A stretch of DNA of 64,000 bases, from the NCBI RefSeq assembly GCF_025466085.1, contig NZ_JANLOD010000041.1, forward strand, positions 62,001 through 126,000. The letters run 5' to 3'. Positions 1 through 9,724 of this stretch are shown piece after piece. A program made the position numbers and the translations under genes. Position 1 is the stretch's first letter; the number at the start of each line of letters is the position of its first letter. The DNA comes from Pseudomonas sp. 14P_8.1_Bac3 (lineage in GTDB: Bacteria > Pseudomonadota > Gammaproteobacteria > Pseudomonadales > Pseudomonadaceae). The notes beneath the pieces are model-generated. The model worked only from the letters and a program-made list of their open reading frames with translations. It was not told the DNA's origin and did no database searches.

Positions 1-503
1 GCGGTCGCGAAGAACCGTTCCCGGGCGAAGAACGCATCCTGATCCCATCGCCGAAAGTCGCCACCTATGACTTGCAGCCAGAGATGAGTGCGCCGGAGGT
101 GACCGACCGCATCGTCGAAGCCATCGAAAACCAGCGTTACGACGTGATCGTGGTCAACTACGCCAACGGCGACATGGTCGGCCACAGCGGCGTGTTCGAC
201 GCTGCGGTGAAAGCCGTGGAATGCCTGGACCTGTGCGTGGGCCGTATCGTCGACGCACTGGAAAAGGTCGGCGGTGAAGCGCTGATCACCGCCGACCACG
301 GCAACGTCGAGAAAATGGCCGATGAAGAAACCCACCAGGCTCATACCGCTCACACCACCGAGCCGGTGCCGTTCATTTATGTCGGCAAGCGCGACCTGAA
401 GGTCCGCAAAGGCGGCGTGCTGGCGGATGTGGCGCCGACCATGCTGATGTTGATGGGCCTGGAAAAACCGGCGGAAATGACCGGCACGTCGATCCTGGTG
501 TAA
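1..503 (+). CDS. gpmI: 2,3-bisphosphoglycerate-independent phosphoglycerate mutase, C-terminal part
   Basis: The reading frame is open from base 3, so only the last ~167 codons of this cytoplasmic glycolytic enzyme (3-phosphoglycerate to 2-phosphoglycerate) are present. The fragment holds the phosphatase-like metal-binding motif ADHGNVEKM and the downstream [12 protein letters not shown] segment, both hallmarks of the Mn-dependent iPGM family. The earlier [18 protein letters not shown] stretch is also typical of bacterial GpmI. It stops at TAA and is followed at once by a large palindrome with a T-rich tail that probably serves as its terminator. The start lies outside the window. Confidence 0.95.
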   Translation, partial: GREEPFPGEERILIPSPKVATYDLQPEMSAPEVTDRIVEAIENQRYDVIVVNYANGDMVGHSGVFDAAVKAVECLDLCVGRIVDALEKVGGEALITADHGNVEKMADEETHQAHTAHTTEPVPFIYVGKRDLKVRKGGVLADVAPTMLMLMGLEKPAEMTGTSILV

Positions 504-516
504 CGCGCCCGCACAA

Positions 517-638
517 ACACCGCAAAACCCCGTGGGAGCGGGCTTGCTCGCGAATGCGGTGGATCAGGCGACATCAACGTTGCTGACCCACCGCATTCGC
601 GAGCAAGCCCACTCCCACATGGGTTTTGCGGTGTTTTT
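517..638. repeat. REP/BIME palindrome, likely gpmI terminator
   Basis: Two inverted REP units (core GTGGGAGCGGGCTTGCTCGC) at 532-618 pair end to end. The arms extend outward: ACACCGCAAAACCC (517-530) is the exact complement of GGGTTTTGCGGTGT (621-634), and TTTTT follows. The whole ~120-nt hairpin looks like a REP element inserted in, or merged with, the gpmI terminator. Confidence 0.85.
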
Positions 639-732
639 CAGGCCGGTTATCACACAGCCCCAATTGGGCATTTTTTTTGCCGCGCATGGCGGGCATACTA
701 GGCCGTCCCTTTCCCTGGTATCACCCGCCTCT

Positions 733-2028
733 ATGCTTCGCGTCCTGATAGCCTTTGCACTGACTTGCCTGCTCCAACCGGCCTTTGCTGACGAGCGCGC
801 GCAAACCCAACAACAGTTGGACGCCACGCGTCAGGACATTGCCGAGCTGAAGAAACTGCTGGGCAAGCTCCAGGAAGAACGATCCGGTGTGCAGAAAGAG
901 CTCAAGGGCACCGAGACCGAGATGGGCAAGCTCGAGAAGCAGGTCGAAGCCCTGCAGAAAGAGCTGAAGAAAAGCGAATCCGAGCTGCAGCGACTCGATG
1001 GTGAGAAAAAAAAACTCCAGAGCGCGCGCACTGAACAGCAACGACTGATCGCCATCCAGGCCCGCGCGGCCTATCAGAACGGCCGTCAGGAATACCTTAA
1101 GCTGCTGCTCAACCAGCAGAACCCGGAAAAATTCGCCCGCACCCTCACCTATTACGACTACCTGAGTCAGGCCCGCCTGGAGCAGTTGAAGAATTTCAAC
1201 GAAACCCTGCGCCAATTGGCCAACGTCGAAAAAGACATCAGCCTGCAGCAAGCGCAATTGCTGGTGCAGAAAAGCAGCCTCGACAGCCAGCGCGACGAGC
1301 TCGACAAAGTACGCAAGGAACGCCAGCAAGTCCTCGCCAAGCTCAGCGACGACGTAAAGGCCCGCGATCAGAAACTGGCGGCCCGCGAGCAGGATCAGGC
1401 AGACCTGTCTAAAGTCCTTAAAACCATCGAGGAAACCCTGGCCCGCCAGGCTCGTGAGGCAGAAGAAGCGCGGCAAAAAGCGCTGATCGCCCAGCAGGAA
1501 GCCGAAAAAAAGCGTTTACGTGAGGCTCAGGCTGAAGCAGACGCTGCCACTGACGCCCCACGCAAACCCGCCAAACCAACCCCTGGCGCGCTGGTTTCAA
1601 GCTCAGGCGAGACCTTCGGTGGCCCTTTTGCTGCAACCCGGGGAAAACTTCCGTGGCCGGTTGATGGTCGATTGCTGGCACGCTTCGGTGAAACCCGTGG
1701 CGACGATGCCCGAACCAAGTGGGATGGCGTGATGATCAGCGCCGCCGCCGGCAGCCAGGTGCATGCCGTGCATGGCGGTCGCGTGGTGTTCGCCGACTGG
1801 TTGCGCGGCGCCGGGCTGCTGGTGATTCTTGACCACGGCAACGGTTTCTTGAGTCTTTATGGTCACAACCAGACGCTGCTCAAGTCTGCGGGTGACGTGG
1901 TAAAAGCCGGTGAGTCCATCTCCACTGTCGGTAACAGCGGCGGGCAGGACACACCAGCGCTGTATTTCGCTATTCGTCAGCAGGGTCACCCGAGTGATCC
2001 GGCGCAATGGTGCCACGCGCAAGGATAG
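733..2028 (+). CDS. envC: Murein hydrolase activator EnvC-like protein
   Basis: A 431-residue periplasmic protein. It has a signal peptide (MLRVLIAFALTCLLQPAFA), a long coiled coil (roughly residues 25-280, rich in E/K/Q heptads), an Ala/Pro-rich linker and a C-terminal LytM/M23 domain (about 315-431). The domain ends in PALYFAIRQQG, where an active M23 peptidase would carry HxH. The zinc site is therefore degenerate, as in EnvC, which activates the AmiA/AmiB amidases during cell separation rather than cutting murein itself. I chose the ATG at 733 because the signal peptide begins there; an in-frame upstream extension would run through the REP. It sits just ahead of ctpA, the usual Pseudomonas arrangement. 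Confidence 0.88.
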   Translation: MLRVLIAFALTCLLQPAFADERAQTQQQLDATRQDIAELKKLLGKLQEERSGVQKELKGTETEMGKLEKQVEALQKELKKSESELQRLDGEKKKLQSARTEQQRLIAIQARAAYQNGRQEYLKLLLNQQNPEKFARTLTYYDYLSQARLEQLKNFNETLRQLANVEKDISLQQAQLLVQKSSLDSQRDELDKVRKERQQVLAKLSDDVKARDQKLAAREQDQADLSKVLKTIEETLARQAREAEEARQKALIAQQEAEKKRLREAQAEADAATDAPRKPAKPTPGALVSSSGETFGGPFAATRGKLPWPVDGRLLARFGETRGDDARTKWDGVMISAAAGSQVHAVHGGRVVFADWLRGAGLLVILDHGNGFLSLYGHNQTLLKSAGDVVKAGESISTVGNSGGQDTPALYFAIRQQGHPSDPAQWCHAQG

Positions 2029-2062
2029 GCGTTGAGTCACCTACATTAGGAGTTCGTTCGAC

Positions 2063-3382
2063 ATGCTGCATTTGTCCCGCCTTACCTCGCTGGCCCTGAC
2101 GATCGCCCTGGTGATCGGCGCGCCTCTGGCGTTCGCTGCTCAACCGGCTCCGGCGGTCGCGCCTGCGGGCACTGCTGCCACCACCAAGGCGCCATTGCCG
2201 CTGGAAGAGCTGCGCACCTTTGCCGAGGTCATGGACCGGATCAAGGCCGCCTATGTCGAACCGGTGGACGACAAGACCCTGCTGGAAAACGCCATCAAGG
2301 GCATGCTCAGCAACCTCGATCCGCACTCCGCCTACCTCGGCCCGGAAGACTTCGCTGAATTGCAGGAAAGCACCAGCGGCGAATTCGGCGGCCTGGGCAT
2401 CGAAGTCGGTGCCGAAGACGGCTTCATCAAAGTGGTCTCGCCGATCGATGACACCCCGGCCTCGAAGGCCGGCATCCAGGCCGGCGACTTCATCGTCAAG
2501 ATCAACGGCGCACCGACCCGCGGCCAGACCATGACCGAAGCCGTGGACAAGATGCGCGGCAAGATCGGCCAGAAAATCACCCTGACCCTGGTCCGCGATG
2601 GCGGCACGCCGTTCGACGTGACCCTGGCCCGCGCCATCATCCAGGTGAAGAGCGTCAAGGCGCAGTTGCTGGAATCCGGCTACGGCTACATCCGCATCAC
2701 CCAGTTCCAGGTCAAGACCGGCGAAGAGGTCTCCAAAGCCCTGGCCAAGCTGCGCAAGGACAACGGCAAGAAGCTCAACGGCATCATTCTCGACCTGCGA
2801 AACAACCCGGGCGGCGTGCTGCAAGCGGCGGTGGAAGTGGTCGACCACTTCATCACCAAGGGCCTGATCGTCTACACCAAGGGCCGCATCGCCAACTCCG
2901 AGCTGCGCTTCTCCGCCACGGGCAAGGACGAAAGCGAAGCCGTGCCAATGGTTGTGCTGATCAACGGCGGCAGCGCCTCAGCCTCGGAAATCGTCGCCGG
3001 CGCGCTGCAGGATCAGAAACGCGCAGTGGTCATGGGCACCACCAGTTTCGGCAAAGGCTCTGTACAGACCGTGCTGCCACTGAACAACGACCGCGCGCTG
3101 AAGATCACCACAGCGCTGTATTACACGCCGAACGGCCGCTCGATCCAGGCCCAGGGCATCGTGCCGGACATCGAAGTGCGCAAGGCCAAGATCACCAGCG
3201 AGCAGGACGGCGAATACTTCAAGGAAGCCGACCTCCAGGGTCACCTCGGCAATGGCAACGGCGGGGCCGACAAACCGACCGGCTCCGGCGGCAAGGCCAA
3301 GGCGATGCCACAGGATGATGATTACCAGTTGGCCCAGGCCCTGAGCCTGCTCAAAGGGTTGAGCATCACCTCCGGCCGCTGA
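2063..3382 (+). CDS. ctpA: S41 family carboxy-terminal processing protease
   Basis: A 439-residue exported serine protease. The order is signal peptide (1-26), an N-terminal helical part, a PDZ domain (about 95-185, with GGLGIEVG) and the tail-specific protease domain. The Ser/Lys dyad is visible: NGGSASASEIVAGAL (nucleophile about residue 305) and SFGKGSVQ (general-base Lys). CtpA-type enzymes degrade periplasmic substrates, in Pseudomonas notably peptidoglycan hydrolases, which fits its position next to envC. RBS AGGAG lies upstream of ATG 2063. The Gly/Lys-rich region near residue 400 is a low-complexity linker. Confidence 0.93.
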   Translation: MLHLSRLTSLALTIALVIGAPLAFAAQPAPAVAPAGTAATTKAPLPLEELRTFAEVMDRIKAAYVEPVDDKTLLENAIKGMLSNLDPHSAYLGPEDFAELQESTSGEFGGLGIEVGAEDGFIKVVSPIDDTPASKAGIQAGDFIVKINGAPTRGQTMTEAVDKMRGKIGQKITLTLVRDGGTPFDVTLARAIIQVKSVKAQLLESGYGYIRITQFQVKTGEEVSKALAKLRKDNGKKLNGIILDLRNNPGGVLQAAVEVVDHFITKGLIVYTKGRIANSELRFSATGKDESEAVPMVVLINGGSASASEIVAGALQDQKRAVVMGTTSFGKGSVQTVLPLNNDRALKITTALYYTPNGRSIQAQGIVPDIEVRKAKITSEQDGEYFKEADLQGHLGNGNGGADKPTGSGGKAKAMPQDDDYQLAQALSLLKGLSITSGR

Positions 3383-3383
3383 G

Positions 3384-4151
3384 ATGCGCCTGCGGTTGCT
3401 GCTCGGCCTGCTGTGCTGCCTGGCGGGTGTTGCCCAGGCAGCACCTGCCGCTCAAAAGGCCTATATCAGCCTGATCATCGATGACTTGGGGCAGAACCTG
3501 CCCCGGGATCGCCGCGTGCTGGCCCTGCCCGGCCCGGTGACCCCGGCGATCATGCCCGACACGCCCCACGCCACCGAATTCGCCCGCGAAGCTCATCGTG
3601 CCGGCAAGATTGTCATCCTGCACATGCCAATGGACCCGGCCACCGGCCCATTCGCGTGGCATCCCGACCTGCCCATCGACGAGCTGGAAAAACGCCTGAA
3701 CGCGGCGTTCAAGGTCGTGCCCTACACCGCCGGCATCAACAACCACATGGGCAGTCGCATGACCGCGCAACCGGCCGCCATGGCCTGGCTGATGGCGGAT
3801 CTGCAGCGACGGCACAAATTCTTCGTCGACAGCCGCACCAGCGCGCAAACCGTGGGCGCGGCCGAGGCGCAGAAGATCGGCTTGGCCAGCGTTTCGCGAG
3901 ATGTGTTTCTGGATGATGAGCGCACGGAGGCGGCGATATTCACGCAGCTGCAGACGGCGATCAGCCTGGCGCGCAAGCAGGGTTCGGCGGTGATGATCGG
4001 CCATCCCTATCCGCAGACACTGGCGGTGCTGGAGCGCGAGTTGCCGAAGCTGAAGGCTCAGGGCATTGACTGGATCGACATCAAATTAATGATCAGCGTG
4101 CGCGGCAATCGCGCAACGGCGGCCCACGGCAAAGATGGCGTGTACCGCTAA
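3384..4151 (+). CDS. yibQ: Divergent polysaccharide deacetylase family protein (YibQ-like)
   Basis: A 255-residue protein starting one base after the ctpA stop, so it is cotranscribed and probably translationally coupled. A signal peptide (MRLRLLLGLLCCLAGVAQA) precedes a NodB-like beta/alpha fold: ISLIIDDLGQN (metal-binding Asp pair), HMPMDP, and NNHMGSRMT near the middle. This is the divergent deacetylase family (formerly DUF610) that commonly follows envC-ctpA in gammaproteobacteria. Its substrate is not established; a cell-wall or envelope role is inferred from the neighbours. Confidence 0.88.
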   Translation: MRLRLLLGLLCCLAGVAQAAPAAQKAYISLIIDDLGQNLPRDRRVLALPGPVTPAIMPDTPHATEFAREAHRAGKIVILHMPMDPATGPFAWHPDLPIDELEKRLNAAFKVVPYTAGINNHMGSRMTAQPAAMAWLMADLQRRHKFFVDSRTSAQTVGAAEAQKIGLASVSRDVFLDDERTEAAIFTQLQTAISLARKQGSAVMIGHPYPQTLAVLERELPKLKAQGIDWIDIKLMISVRGNRATAAHGKDGVYR

Positions 4152-4172
4152 TCAGCCACACCCAAAACTGCT

Positions 4173-4258
4173 GTGGGAGCGGGCTTGCTCGCGAAGGCGT
4201 CGTGTCAGCCAACATAGGCTGAACGATTAACCGCTTTCGCGAGCAAGCCCGCTCCCAC
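4173..4258. repeat. REP inverted pair (BIME)
   Basis: GTGGGAGCGGGCTTGCTCGC and its reverse complement flank a ~45-nt centre, the same unit as at 532-618. It lies between the convergent genes yibQ and the minus-strand binding protein. Confidence 0.85.
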
Positions 4259-4283
4259 ATTGGATGGGTGCAAGGCTCCGGGG

Positions 4284-5039
4284 TCAGAGATACCGCGCCA
4301 TGATCTCATCCACCACGCCATCCTTGCGCAACTGATCGAGTGCGGCCTGCAACTTGGCCACAGTCTCATCCGGTACGTCCTTGTTCAACGCCAGATACAA
4401 CTCCGCGCTATTGAAGCGCAGCACCGTTTTAAGCCCCGTCACACCGTCCTGACGCGCCAGATAGCGTCCGGCCGGATCACCCGTGGCCCACAGGTCGATC
4501 TGACCGCTGGTGAGTTTCTTCGCGTTGTCCTGATCCCGCAGCACCACGATCGGGTTCAACCCTTGCTTGGCCAGCGACACGGCAATCGCATCGCCCTTGT
4601 ACGCGCCGATCTTGTACTTGCGCGCGTCGTCGAGGGTTTCCAGGCTGATTTTGCTGTCCGCCTTGGCCAGCATGATCCAGTCATCCGGGCCAATCGGGCC
4701 GACCCACTTGAACAGCTTCTCACGGTCAGGCAACCGCGCCATCACGAACACGCCATAACCCGGTTTCTCGAGGGCGAGCTTGTAGATGCGCTCCCAAGGG
4801 AACCGCAGGGTCAGGCTGTAGGTAATGTCGGCGCGCTTGAACATCTCGCGGACGATGTCCACGGCGATGCCATTGATGTTCTCGTCCTGAGCGAAGTTCT
4901 TGCCGTTTTTCGCCATGTTGTACGGCGGGAAGTTTTCCGTCAGCAACACCAGATCGGCATCAGGGCTTTCTGCAGCGTGCGCTCCATTGATAAGCAAAAG
5001 AGAGGCGCTGGCGAGGGCGAGAAGAAGGCGTTTGAGCAT
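4284..5039 (-). CDS. ABC transporter substrate-binding protein, family 3 (amino-acid type)
   Basis: A 251-residue periplasmic protein with a signal peptide (MLKRLLLALASASLLLINGAHA). It has an SBP_bac_3 fold: the LLTENFPPYNM opening strand, GIAVDIVREMFKRA, and a second lobe ending in LRKDGVVDEIMARYL. No permease or ATPase gene is adjacent, so it is an orphan binding protein; in Pseudomonas such proteins may feed a distant transporter or act as sensors. It could also belong to the non-transport subgroup of this fold. The ligand is unknown. Confidence 0.85.
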   Translation of the reverse strand: MLKRLLLALASASLLLINGAHAAESPDADLVLLTENFPPYNMAKNGKNFAQDENINGIAVDIVREMFKRADITYSLTLRFPWERIYKLALEKPGYGVFVMARLPDREKLFKWVGPIGPDDWIMLAKADSKISLETLDDARKYKIGAYKGDAIAVSLAKQGLNPIVVLRDQDNAKKLTSGQIDLWATGDPAGRYLARQDGVTGLKTVLRFNSAELYLALNKDVPDETVAKLQAALDQLRKDGVVDEIMARYL

Positions 5040-5258
5040 GTCTGGCTACCGAAATCCATGGCGTACCCAAGAGTGCCTTGAGCGTGTGGCGCTGTCTACT
5101 GGCCTTTTGATCTCAGTACGAACAAACGCGGCGGTTTCAGCGGTGCTTTTTTTAAAGCACTACATAGTTACCGCCCTGCCCCCTGCCTCACCTGATTAAT
5201 TAGTCCTACCCCGGATTTGCCGGGGCCAACGACTACTAAACAATCAGAGATCTCAAGG

Positions 5259-6470
5259 ATGAAATCGATTCCACTCCTGTTCATCAGTGCCTTTGGCCTG
5301 ATGGGCACAACCGCGTTTGCAGACACTCGTGACTACGGCGAAGGCGTACGAAACCTCACTAATGAAATGACCCTGGATGAACCTCGGGATCACTGGCGGG
5401 GGATTGGCCGTCTGCGCAACGATTCCGCGTGTACCGCCACCCTTATCGACACCTTGCACAGGACCGACGTCCATACGCCGGCCTATGTACTCACCGCCGG
5501 CCATTGCATTGATCGCTCCAATGGAAAGATCACCACCCATCAACCCATCAGGGGAAGCATGTTCTTCAATTACTTCCTCGACGATGCCGCAGTCAAATCG
5601 TATCCGTTGAAGTCGGTGAAGTGGCGAAGCATGCAGGGCGTTGACATCGCGGTCGTTGAGCTGGACATCAGCTTGCAAACACTGGTCGCCGAAGGCATCA
5701 AGCCGCTGAAACTGGCTGCCGCCACCCCGGCCAAAGGCTCTGATGTGCTGATCGTGGGTGCGCCGCTGAATTCGATACTGACAATGGCCGCCTGCACGCT
5801 ACAACCGGCGGCCGATGTCGTCGAAGGCAAATGGGTATGGCGCAACAACTTCATGACCCGATGCAAGGACATTCGCGAAGCCCATTCCGGAAGCCCGTTG
5901 CTGGATCGCTACACCAACGAAATCATTGGCGTGGTCGGAACAGTGAATGACGATCCATCACTCACACCTTGCAGCCTGAATGCTCCCTGCACACCGACAA
6001 AAAAAGGCTATGAGGCGATACAAGGCAATGTCTACGGAAACCCGGTCGCCCACCTTTCCAGCTGTTTCAGAAGCGGCTTCATGCTCGAAAAGAACTGCCC
6101 GCTTTACCCGACGTTTAACGTCGACACCGTCGACAAGGTCGCCGCCGTCAATAAAACCATTAAAAAATCGAAGAACGGCCGAGCGATTACGCCTACCTGG
6201 GATTATCGATTCACTATCGACACCGCGTACTTCCGTCATAAGACGGTGCGTGTGGCGAAGCAATGCGAAAGTCCACGGCACTATTCGCCGGCGATCAATT
6301 CGATAGATGGCTTTATCGACAGCCGGATCGGTACGCGGCCCGGACGCTATTTCCTGTGCATTATCGGTATGCAGTCTGAAGATCAGGCGCTGGAGCCCGG
6401 CCTGCTGAGAAACGCGTTGTCGGTGCCGGTGGTGCTGACGAGCGAGGACACCAACGCGCCTGCTCTTTGA
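5259..6470 (+). CDS. Secreted trypsin-like serine protease
   Basis: A 403-residue protein with a signal peptide (MKSIPLLFISAFGLMGTTAFA). The chymotrypsin-fold triad can be placed: TAGHCID (His), GVDIAVVELDI (Asp) and AHSGSPLLD (Ser). The Ser motif has AH where GD is normal. Several cysteines in the second half suggest disulfides, and about 130 residues follow the protease core with no recognised domain. Start: ATG 5259, preceded by TCAAGGA; an earlier in-frame ATG at 5217 would place 14 charged residues before the signal peptide. Probably extracellular or periplasmic; substrate unknown. Confidence 0.82.
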   Translation: MKSIPLLFISAFGLMGTTAFADTRDYGEGVRNLTNEMTLDEPRDHWRGIGRLRNDSACTATLIDTLHRTDVHTPAYVLTAGHCIDRSNGKITTHQPIRGSMFFNYFLDDAAVKSYPLKSVKWRSMQGVDIAVVELDISLQTLVAEGIKPLKLAAATPAKGSDVLIVGAPLNSILTMAACTLQPAADVVEGKWVWRNNFMTRCKDIREAHSGSPLLDRYTNEIIGVVGTVNDDPSLTPCSLNAPCTPTKKGYEAIQGNVYGNPVAHLSSCFRSGFMLEKNCPLYPTFNVDTVDKVAAVNKTIKKSKNGRAITPTWDYRFTIDTAYFRHKTVRVAKQCESPRHYSPAINSIDGFIDSRIGTRPGRYFLCIIGMQSEDQALEPGLLRNALSVPVVLTSEDTNAPAL

Positions 6471-6518
6471 CCCCTGTGATGCAAATCCCCCGGAGCGTCG
6501 GCTCCGAGGGATCAGCGT

Positions 6519-7289
6519 TCAGCGCATCACAATCCCGCGATGGGCCATGTAGGCCTTGGCTTCCTGCACGGTGTATTCGCCGAAGTGGAAAATACTTGCC
6601 GCCAGCACCGCGCTGGCGTGGCCTTCGAGAATGCCGTCGGCCAGGTGCTGCAGGTTGCCGACGCCGCCGGAGGCGATCACCGGGATGCCCAGGGCATCGC
6701 TGATGGCGCGGGTAACGCCCAGGTCGAAGCCGTTTTTCATGCCGTCCTGGTCCATGCTGGTGAGCAGGATTTCACCGGCACCGAGGCCCTCCATCTTCTT
6801 CGCCCACTCGACCGCATCGAGGCCCGTTGGCTTGCGACCGCCGTGGGTGAAGATTTCCCAGCGCGGGGTTTCGCCCGGGCCGGACACCTTCTTCGCATCG
6901 ATGGCGACGACGATGCACTGCGAACCGAAATGTTGCGCCGCTTCGCCGACGAATTCCGGGTTGAATACGGCGGCGGTGTTGATCGACACCTTGTCCGCGC
7001 CGGCATTCAGCAGGTTGCGAATGTCCTGCACGGTGCGCACGCCGCCGCCCACGGTCAGCGGGATGAACACCTGGCTGGCCATGCGCTCGACGGTGTGCAG
7101 CGTGGTGTCGCGCCCGTCGACGCTGGCGGTGATGTCAAGAAAGGTAATCTCGTCGGCGCCCTGCTCGTCGTAGCGACGGGCAATTTCCACCGGGTCACCG
7201 GCATCGCGGATGTTCTCGAACTTCACACCTTTGACGACACGACCGTTGTCCACGTCCAGGCAAGGGATGATGCGTTTGGCCAGCGCCAT
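6519..7289 (-). CDS. hisF: Imidazole glycerol phosphate synthase cyclase subunit HisF
   Basis: A 256-residue TIM barrel. It condenses PRFAR with ammonia supplied by HisH, giving imidazole-glycerol phosphate and AICAR. The family signatures [14 protein letters not shown] (catalytic Asp 12) and [13 protein letters not shown] (second Asp) and the phosphate-binding ASGGVG loop are intact. It is the last gene of a minus-strand his cluster, 9 bases after hisA. A weak G+C-rich hairpin (about 6486-6511) follows the stop and may terminate the operon. Confidence 0.97.
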   Translation of the reverse strand: MALAKRIIPCLDVDNGRVVKGVKFENIRDAGDPVEIARRYDEQGADEITFLDITASVDGRDTTLHTVERMASQVFIPLTVGGGVRTVQDIRNLLNAGADKVSINTAAVFNPEFVGEAAQHFGSQCIVVAIDAKKVSGPGETPRWEIFTHGGRKPTGLDAVEWAKKMEGLGAGEILLTSMDQDGMKNGFDLGVTRAISDALGIPVIASGGVGNLQHLADGILEGHASAVLAASIFHFGEYTVQEAKAYMAHRGIVMR

Positions 7290-7298
7290 GGTCAGTCC

Positions 7299-8036
7299 TC
7301 AGCCTTTGTACGAATCGCAGAAAGCTTGCGCTTCAGCGACGTCGAGGGTGCCTTCGTAGATCGCCCGGCCGGTGATCGCGCCGATGATGCCGGGCGCCTT
7401 GGCGTCGAGCAGCGACTTGATGTCACCCAGATTGTGGATGCCACCGGATGCGATCACCGGGATCTTCGTCGCAGCGGCCAGCGCAGCGGTGAACGGCACG
7501 TTGCAACCCTGCATCATCCCGTCTTTGGCGATGTCGGTATAAACGATGGCGGACACGCCGTCGGCTTCAAACTGCCTGGCCAGATCGATCACTTGAACGG
7601 TGCTGATTTCAGCCCAGCCGTCAGTGGCGACAAAGCCGTCCTTAGCGTCGAGACCGACGATCACCTTGCCCGGGAACGCGCGGCAGGCTTCGGCAACGAA
7701 GGCCGGATCTTTCACGGCTTTGGTGCCGATGATCACGTAGCTCACGCCCGCCTTGACGTAGTGCTCGATGGTTTCCAGGGAGCGGATACCGCCGCCGATC
7801 TGGATCGGCAGGTTCGGGTAGCGCTTGGCGATGGCGGTCACCACTTCGCCGTTGACCGGCTGGCCTTCGAACGCGCCGTTGAGGTCGACCAGATGCAGAC
7901 GGCGGCAACCGCCTTCCACCCACTTGGCAGCCATGCTCACCGGGTCATCGGAAAACACCGTGGAATCTTCCATGCGGCCCTGGCGCAGACGAACACAGGC
8001 ACCGTCCTTGAGATCGATAGCGGGGATAATCAGCAT
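7299..8036 (-). CDS. hisA: Phosphoribosylformimino-5-aminoimidazole carboxamide ribotide isomerase HisA
   Basis: A 245-residue TIM barrel catalysing the Amadori isomerisation of ProFAR to PRFAR, the substrate of His[14 protein letters not shown] carries catalytic Asp 8, [10 protein letters not shown] carries the partner Asp, and [11 protein letters not shown] binds phosphate. I chose the ATG at 8036 because family proteins begin with MLIIPAIDL; an ATG five codons earlier is less likely. Confidence 0.97.
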   Translation of the reverse strand: MLIIPAIDLKDGACVRLRQGRMEDSTVFSDDPVSMAAKWVEGGCRRLHLVDLNGAFEGQPVNGEVVTAIAKRYPNLPIQIGGGIRSLETIEHYVKAGVSYVIIGTKAVKDPAFVAEACRAFPGKVIVGLDAKDGFVATDGWAEISTVQVIDLARQFEADGVSAIVYTDIAKDGMMQGCNVPFTAALAAATKIPVIASGGIHNLGDIKSLLDAKAPGIIGAITGRAIYEGTLDVAEAQAFCDSYKG

Positions 8037-8078
8037 CTGGCAAACCTTCAAATTCGATTGTTCAGCTTCGCTCGGAAA

Positions 8079-8336
8079 TCAGTTTTTCTCGAGCGCCCAC
8101 AGGTCGCTTTCGATGCTTTCGAACCTTTCTTTAAGGTGCGTCTGCACATCGAAAATCGCCCTGTTGTAATAGTGCGGCGCAATTTCGCGGGTAAACAGCT
8201 CAAGGATTTCGGCCGCTTCGAACGAACCCAGGTCCAGTTCGAAGCGATCCTCCATGAAGCGTTTGATCTTGTGGTTGGCCTCGTTCTCCTGCTCGGGAGT
8301 GAGGGTCAGGATCGGCGGCTTCTTCTTGACGGCCAT
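8079..8336 (-). CDS. DUF2164 domain-containing protein inside the his cluster
   Basis: An 85-residue protein beginning [17 protein letters not shown] and rich in charged helical segments (ANHKIKRFMEDRFELDLGSFEAAEILELFTREIA is split here only for description). Its ATG overlaps the hisH stop by one base (TAATG), so it is translationally coupled to hisH; hisA follows 42 bases later. The family (DUF2164) has no assigned function that I know of. Its fixed place in Pseudomonas his operons suggests an accessory role, but nothing in the sequence shows one. Confidence 0.85.
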   Translation of the reverse strand: MAVKKKPPILTLTPEQENEANHKIKRFMEDRFELDLGSFEAAEILELFTREIAPHYYNRAIFDVQTHLKERFESIESDLWALEKN

Positions 8337-8974
8337 TACCAGCGACCGTCCCACGCGGCGAAGTTCTGCAGCAATTGCAGGCCATGGGTATGGCTTTTCT
8401 CCGGGTGGAACTGCACGGCAAAACGCGAGCCGTCGGCCAGCGCTGCGGCGAAATCGACACCGTAGTGACCGCCACCCACCACCTGCCGGGCATTGGCGGC
8501 GGCGATGTAGTAGCTGTGCACGAAATAGAAACGCGCGAGGTCCGGAATGTTGTGCCACAGCGGGTGCGTGACCGTCTGCTTCACTTCGTTCCAGCCCATG
8601 TGCGGGACTTTCAGGTGCTCGCCGTCCTCATGCAGGTCCTTGCCGAAGAATTTCACCTGGCCGGGAAACAGGCCGATGCAGTCGACGCCGTCGTTCTCTT
8701 CGCTGCTGTCGAGCAAGGCTTGCATGCCCACGCAAATGCCGAGAAACGGGCGATCCTGGCTGACTTCGCGCACCAGCGAATCGAAGCCCAGGCGACGGAT
8801 CTCCGCCATGCAATCGCGAATCGCGCCAACGCCGGGGAAAACCACCCGGTCGGCTTCACGAATCACGTCGGCATCGCTGGTGATCAAGACCTTGCCGGCC
8901 CCGACGTGCTCGAGGGCCTTGGCCACCGAGTGCAGGTTGCCCATGCCGTAATCGATAACCGCGACCGTCTGCAT
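8336..8974 (-). CDS. hisH: Imidazole glycerol phosphate synthase glutaminase subunit HisH
   Basis: A 212-residue class I glutamine amidotransferase that generates ammonia for HisF. The nucleophile elbow GICVGMQAL holds Cys 81 and the His/Glu of the triad are in [12 protein letters not shown]. Start ATG 8974 overlaps the hisB stop by one base. Length and motifs are normal for the family. Confidence 0.97.
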   Translation of the reverse strand: MQTVAVIDYGMGNLHSVAKALEHVGAGKVLITSDADVIREADRVVFPGVGAIRDCMAEIRRLGFDSLVREVSQDRPFLGICVGMQALLDSSEENDGVDCIGLFPGQVKFFGKDLHEDGEHLKVPHMGWNEVKQTVTHPLWHNIPDLARFYFVHSYYIAAANARQVVGGGHYGVDFAAALADGSRFAVQFHPEKSHTHGLQLLQNFAAWDGRW

Positions 8975-9567
8975 TACAGAACGCCCTTGGTCGATGGCAT
9001 CTGACCGGCCATGCGGTCATCCAGCTCGACTGCCATGCGCAATGCGCGGCCGAAGGCCTTGAACACCGTTTCGATCTGGTGATGGGTGTTGTGCCCACGC
9101 AGATTGTCGATGTGCAAGGTGACATTGGCGTGGTTGACGAAGCCCTGGAAAAACTCCTGGAACAGGTCAACGTCGAAACCGCCAACAGTGGCGCGGGTGT
9201 AGGGAACGTGCATCTGCAGGCCCGGACGGCCGGAGAAGTCGATCACCACGCGCGACAGCGCTTCATCGAGCGGCACGTAGGCGTGGCCGTAGCGACGGAT
9301 GCCTTTTTTGTCGCCGATGGCTTTGGTGAAGGCCTGACCCAGGGTGATACCGACGTCTTCCACGGTGTGGTGGTCGTCGATATGCAGGTCGCCCTTGCTG
9401 ACAATATCCAGGTCGATCAGCCCGTGACGGGCGATCTGGTCCAGCATGTGCTCAAGAAAAGGAACACCGATATCAAATCGGGCCTTTCCGGTGCCATCCA
9501 GGTTGATCGAGGCTTTGATCTGGGTTTCCAGAGTGTCGCGCTCGACTGACGCCTTACGTTCGGCCAT
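8974..9567 (-). CDS. hisB: Imidazoleglycerol-phosphate dehydratase HisB
   Basis: A 197-residue monofunctional IGP dehydratase, without the phosphatase half found in enterobacterial HisB. Manganese-binding His clusters [10 protein letters not shown] and GHNTHHQIE are visible, as is [11 protein letters not shown]. It is the first gene of the minus-strand his cluster. An ATG one codon upstream (9570) is an equally possible start; I chose the MAERK start by family convention. Confidence 0.96.
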   Translation of the reverse strand: MAERKASVERDTLETQIKASINLDGTGKARFDIGVPFLEHMLDQIARHGLIDLDIVSKGDLHIDDHHTVEDVGITLGQAFTKAIGDKKGIRRYGHAYVPLDEALSRVVIDFSGRPGLQMHVPYTRATVGGFDVDLFQEFFQGFVNHANVTLHIDNLRGHNTHHQIETVFKAFGRALRMAVELDDRMAGQMPSTKGVL

Positions 9568-9724
9568 CACCAGCTCCGCAAAATCATTGGGCGAAAAAGG
9601 CAGCCATTATAGGGGCGCGGGCGGGAAACAGAAACACGGGAGGTGATATCGCTGACGGAGTGAATTCAGGACTGCCGAGAATGTACCTGTCCATACAAGT
9701 CACTTTCGTACGACACAAACAAAT

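Noticed and set aside
6540..8465. 641-codon plus-strand frame across the his genes
   Set aside because: The minus strand carries hisF, hisA and DUF2164 with intact catalytic motifs. The plus translation shows none.
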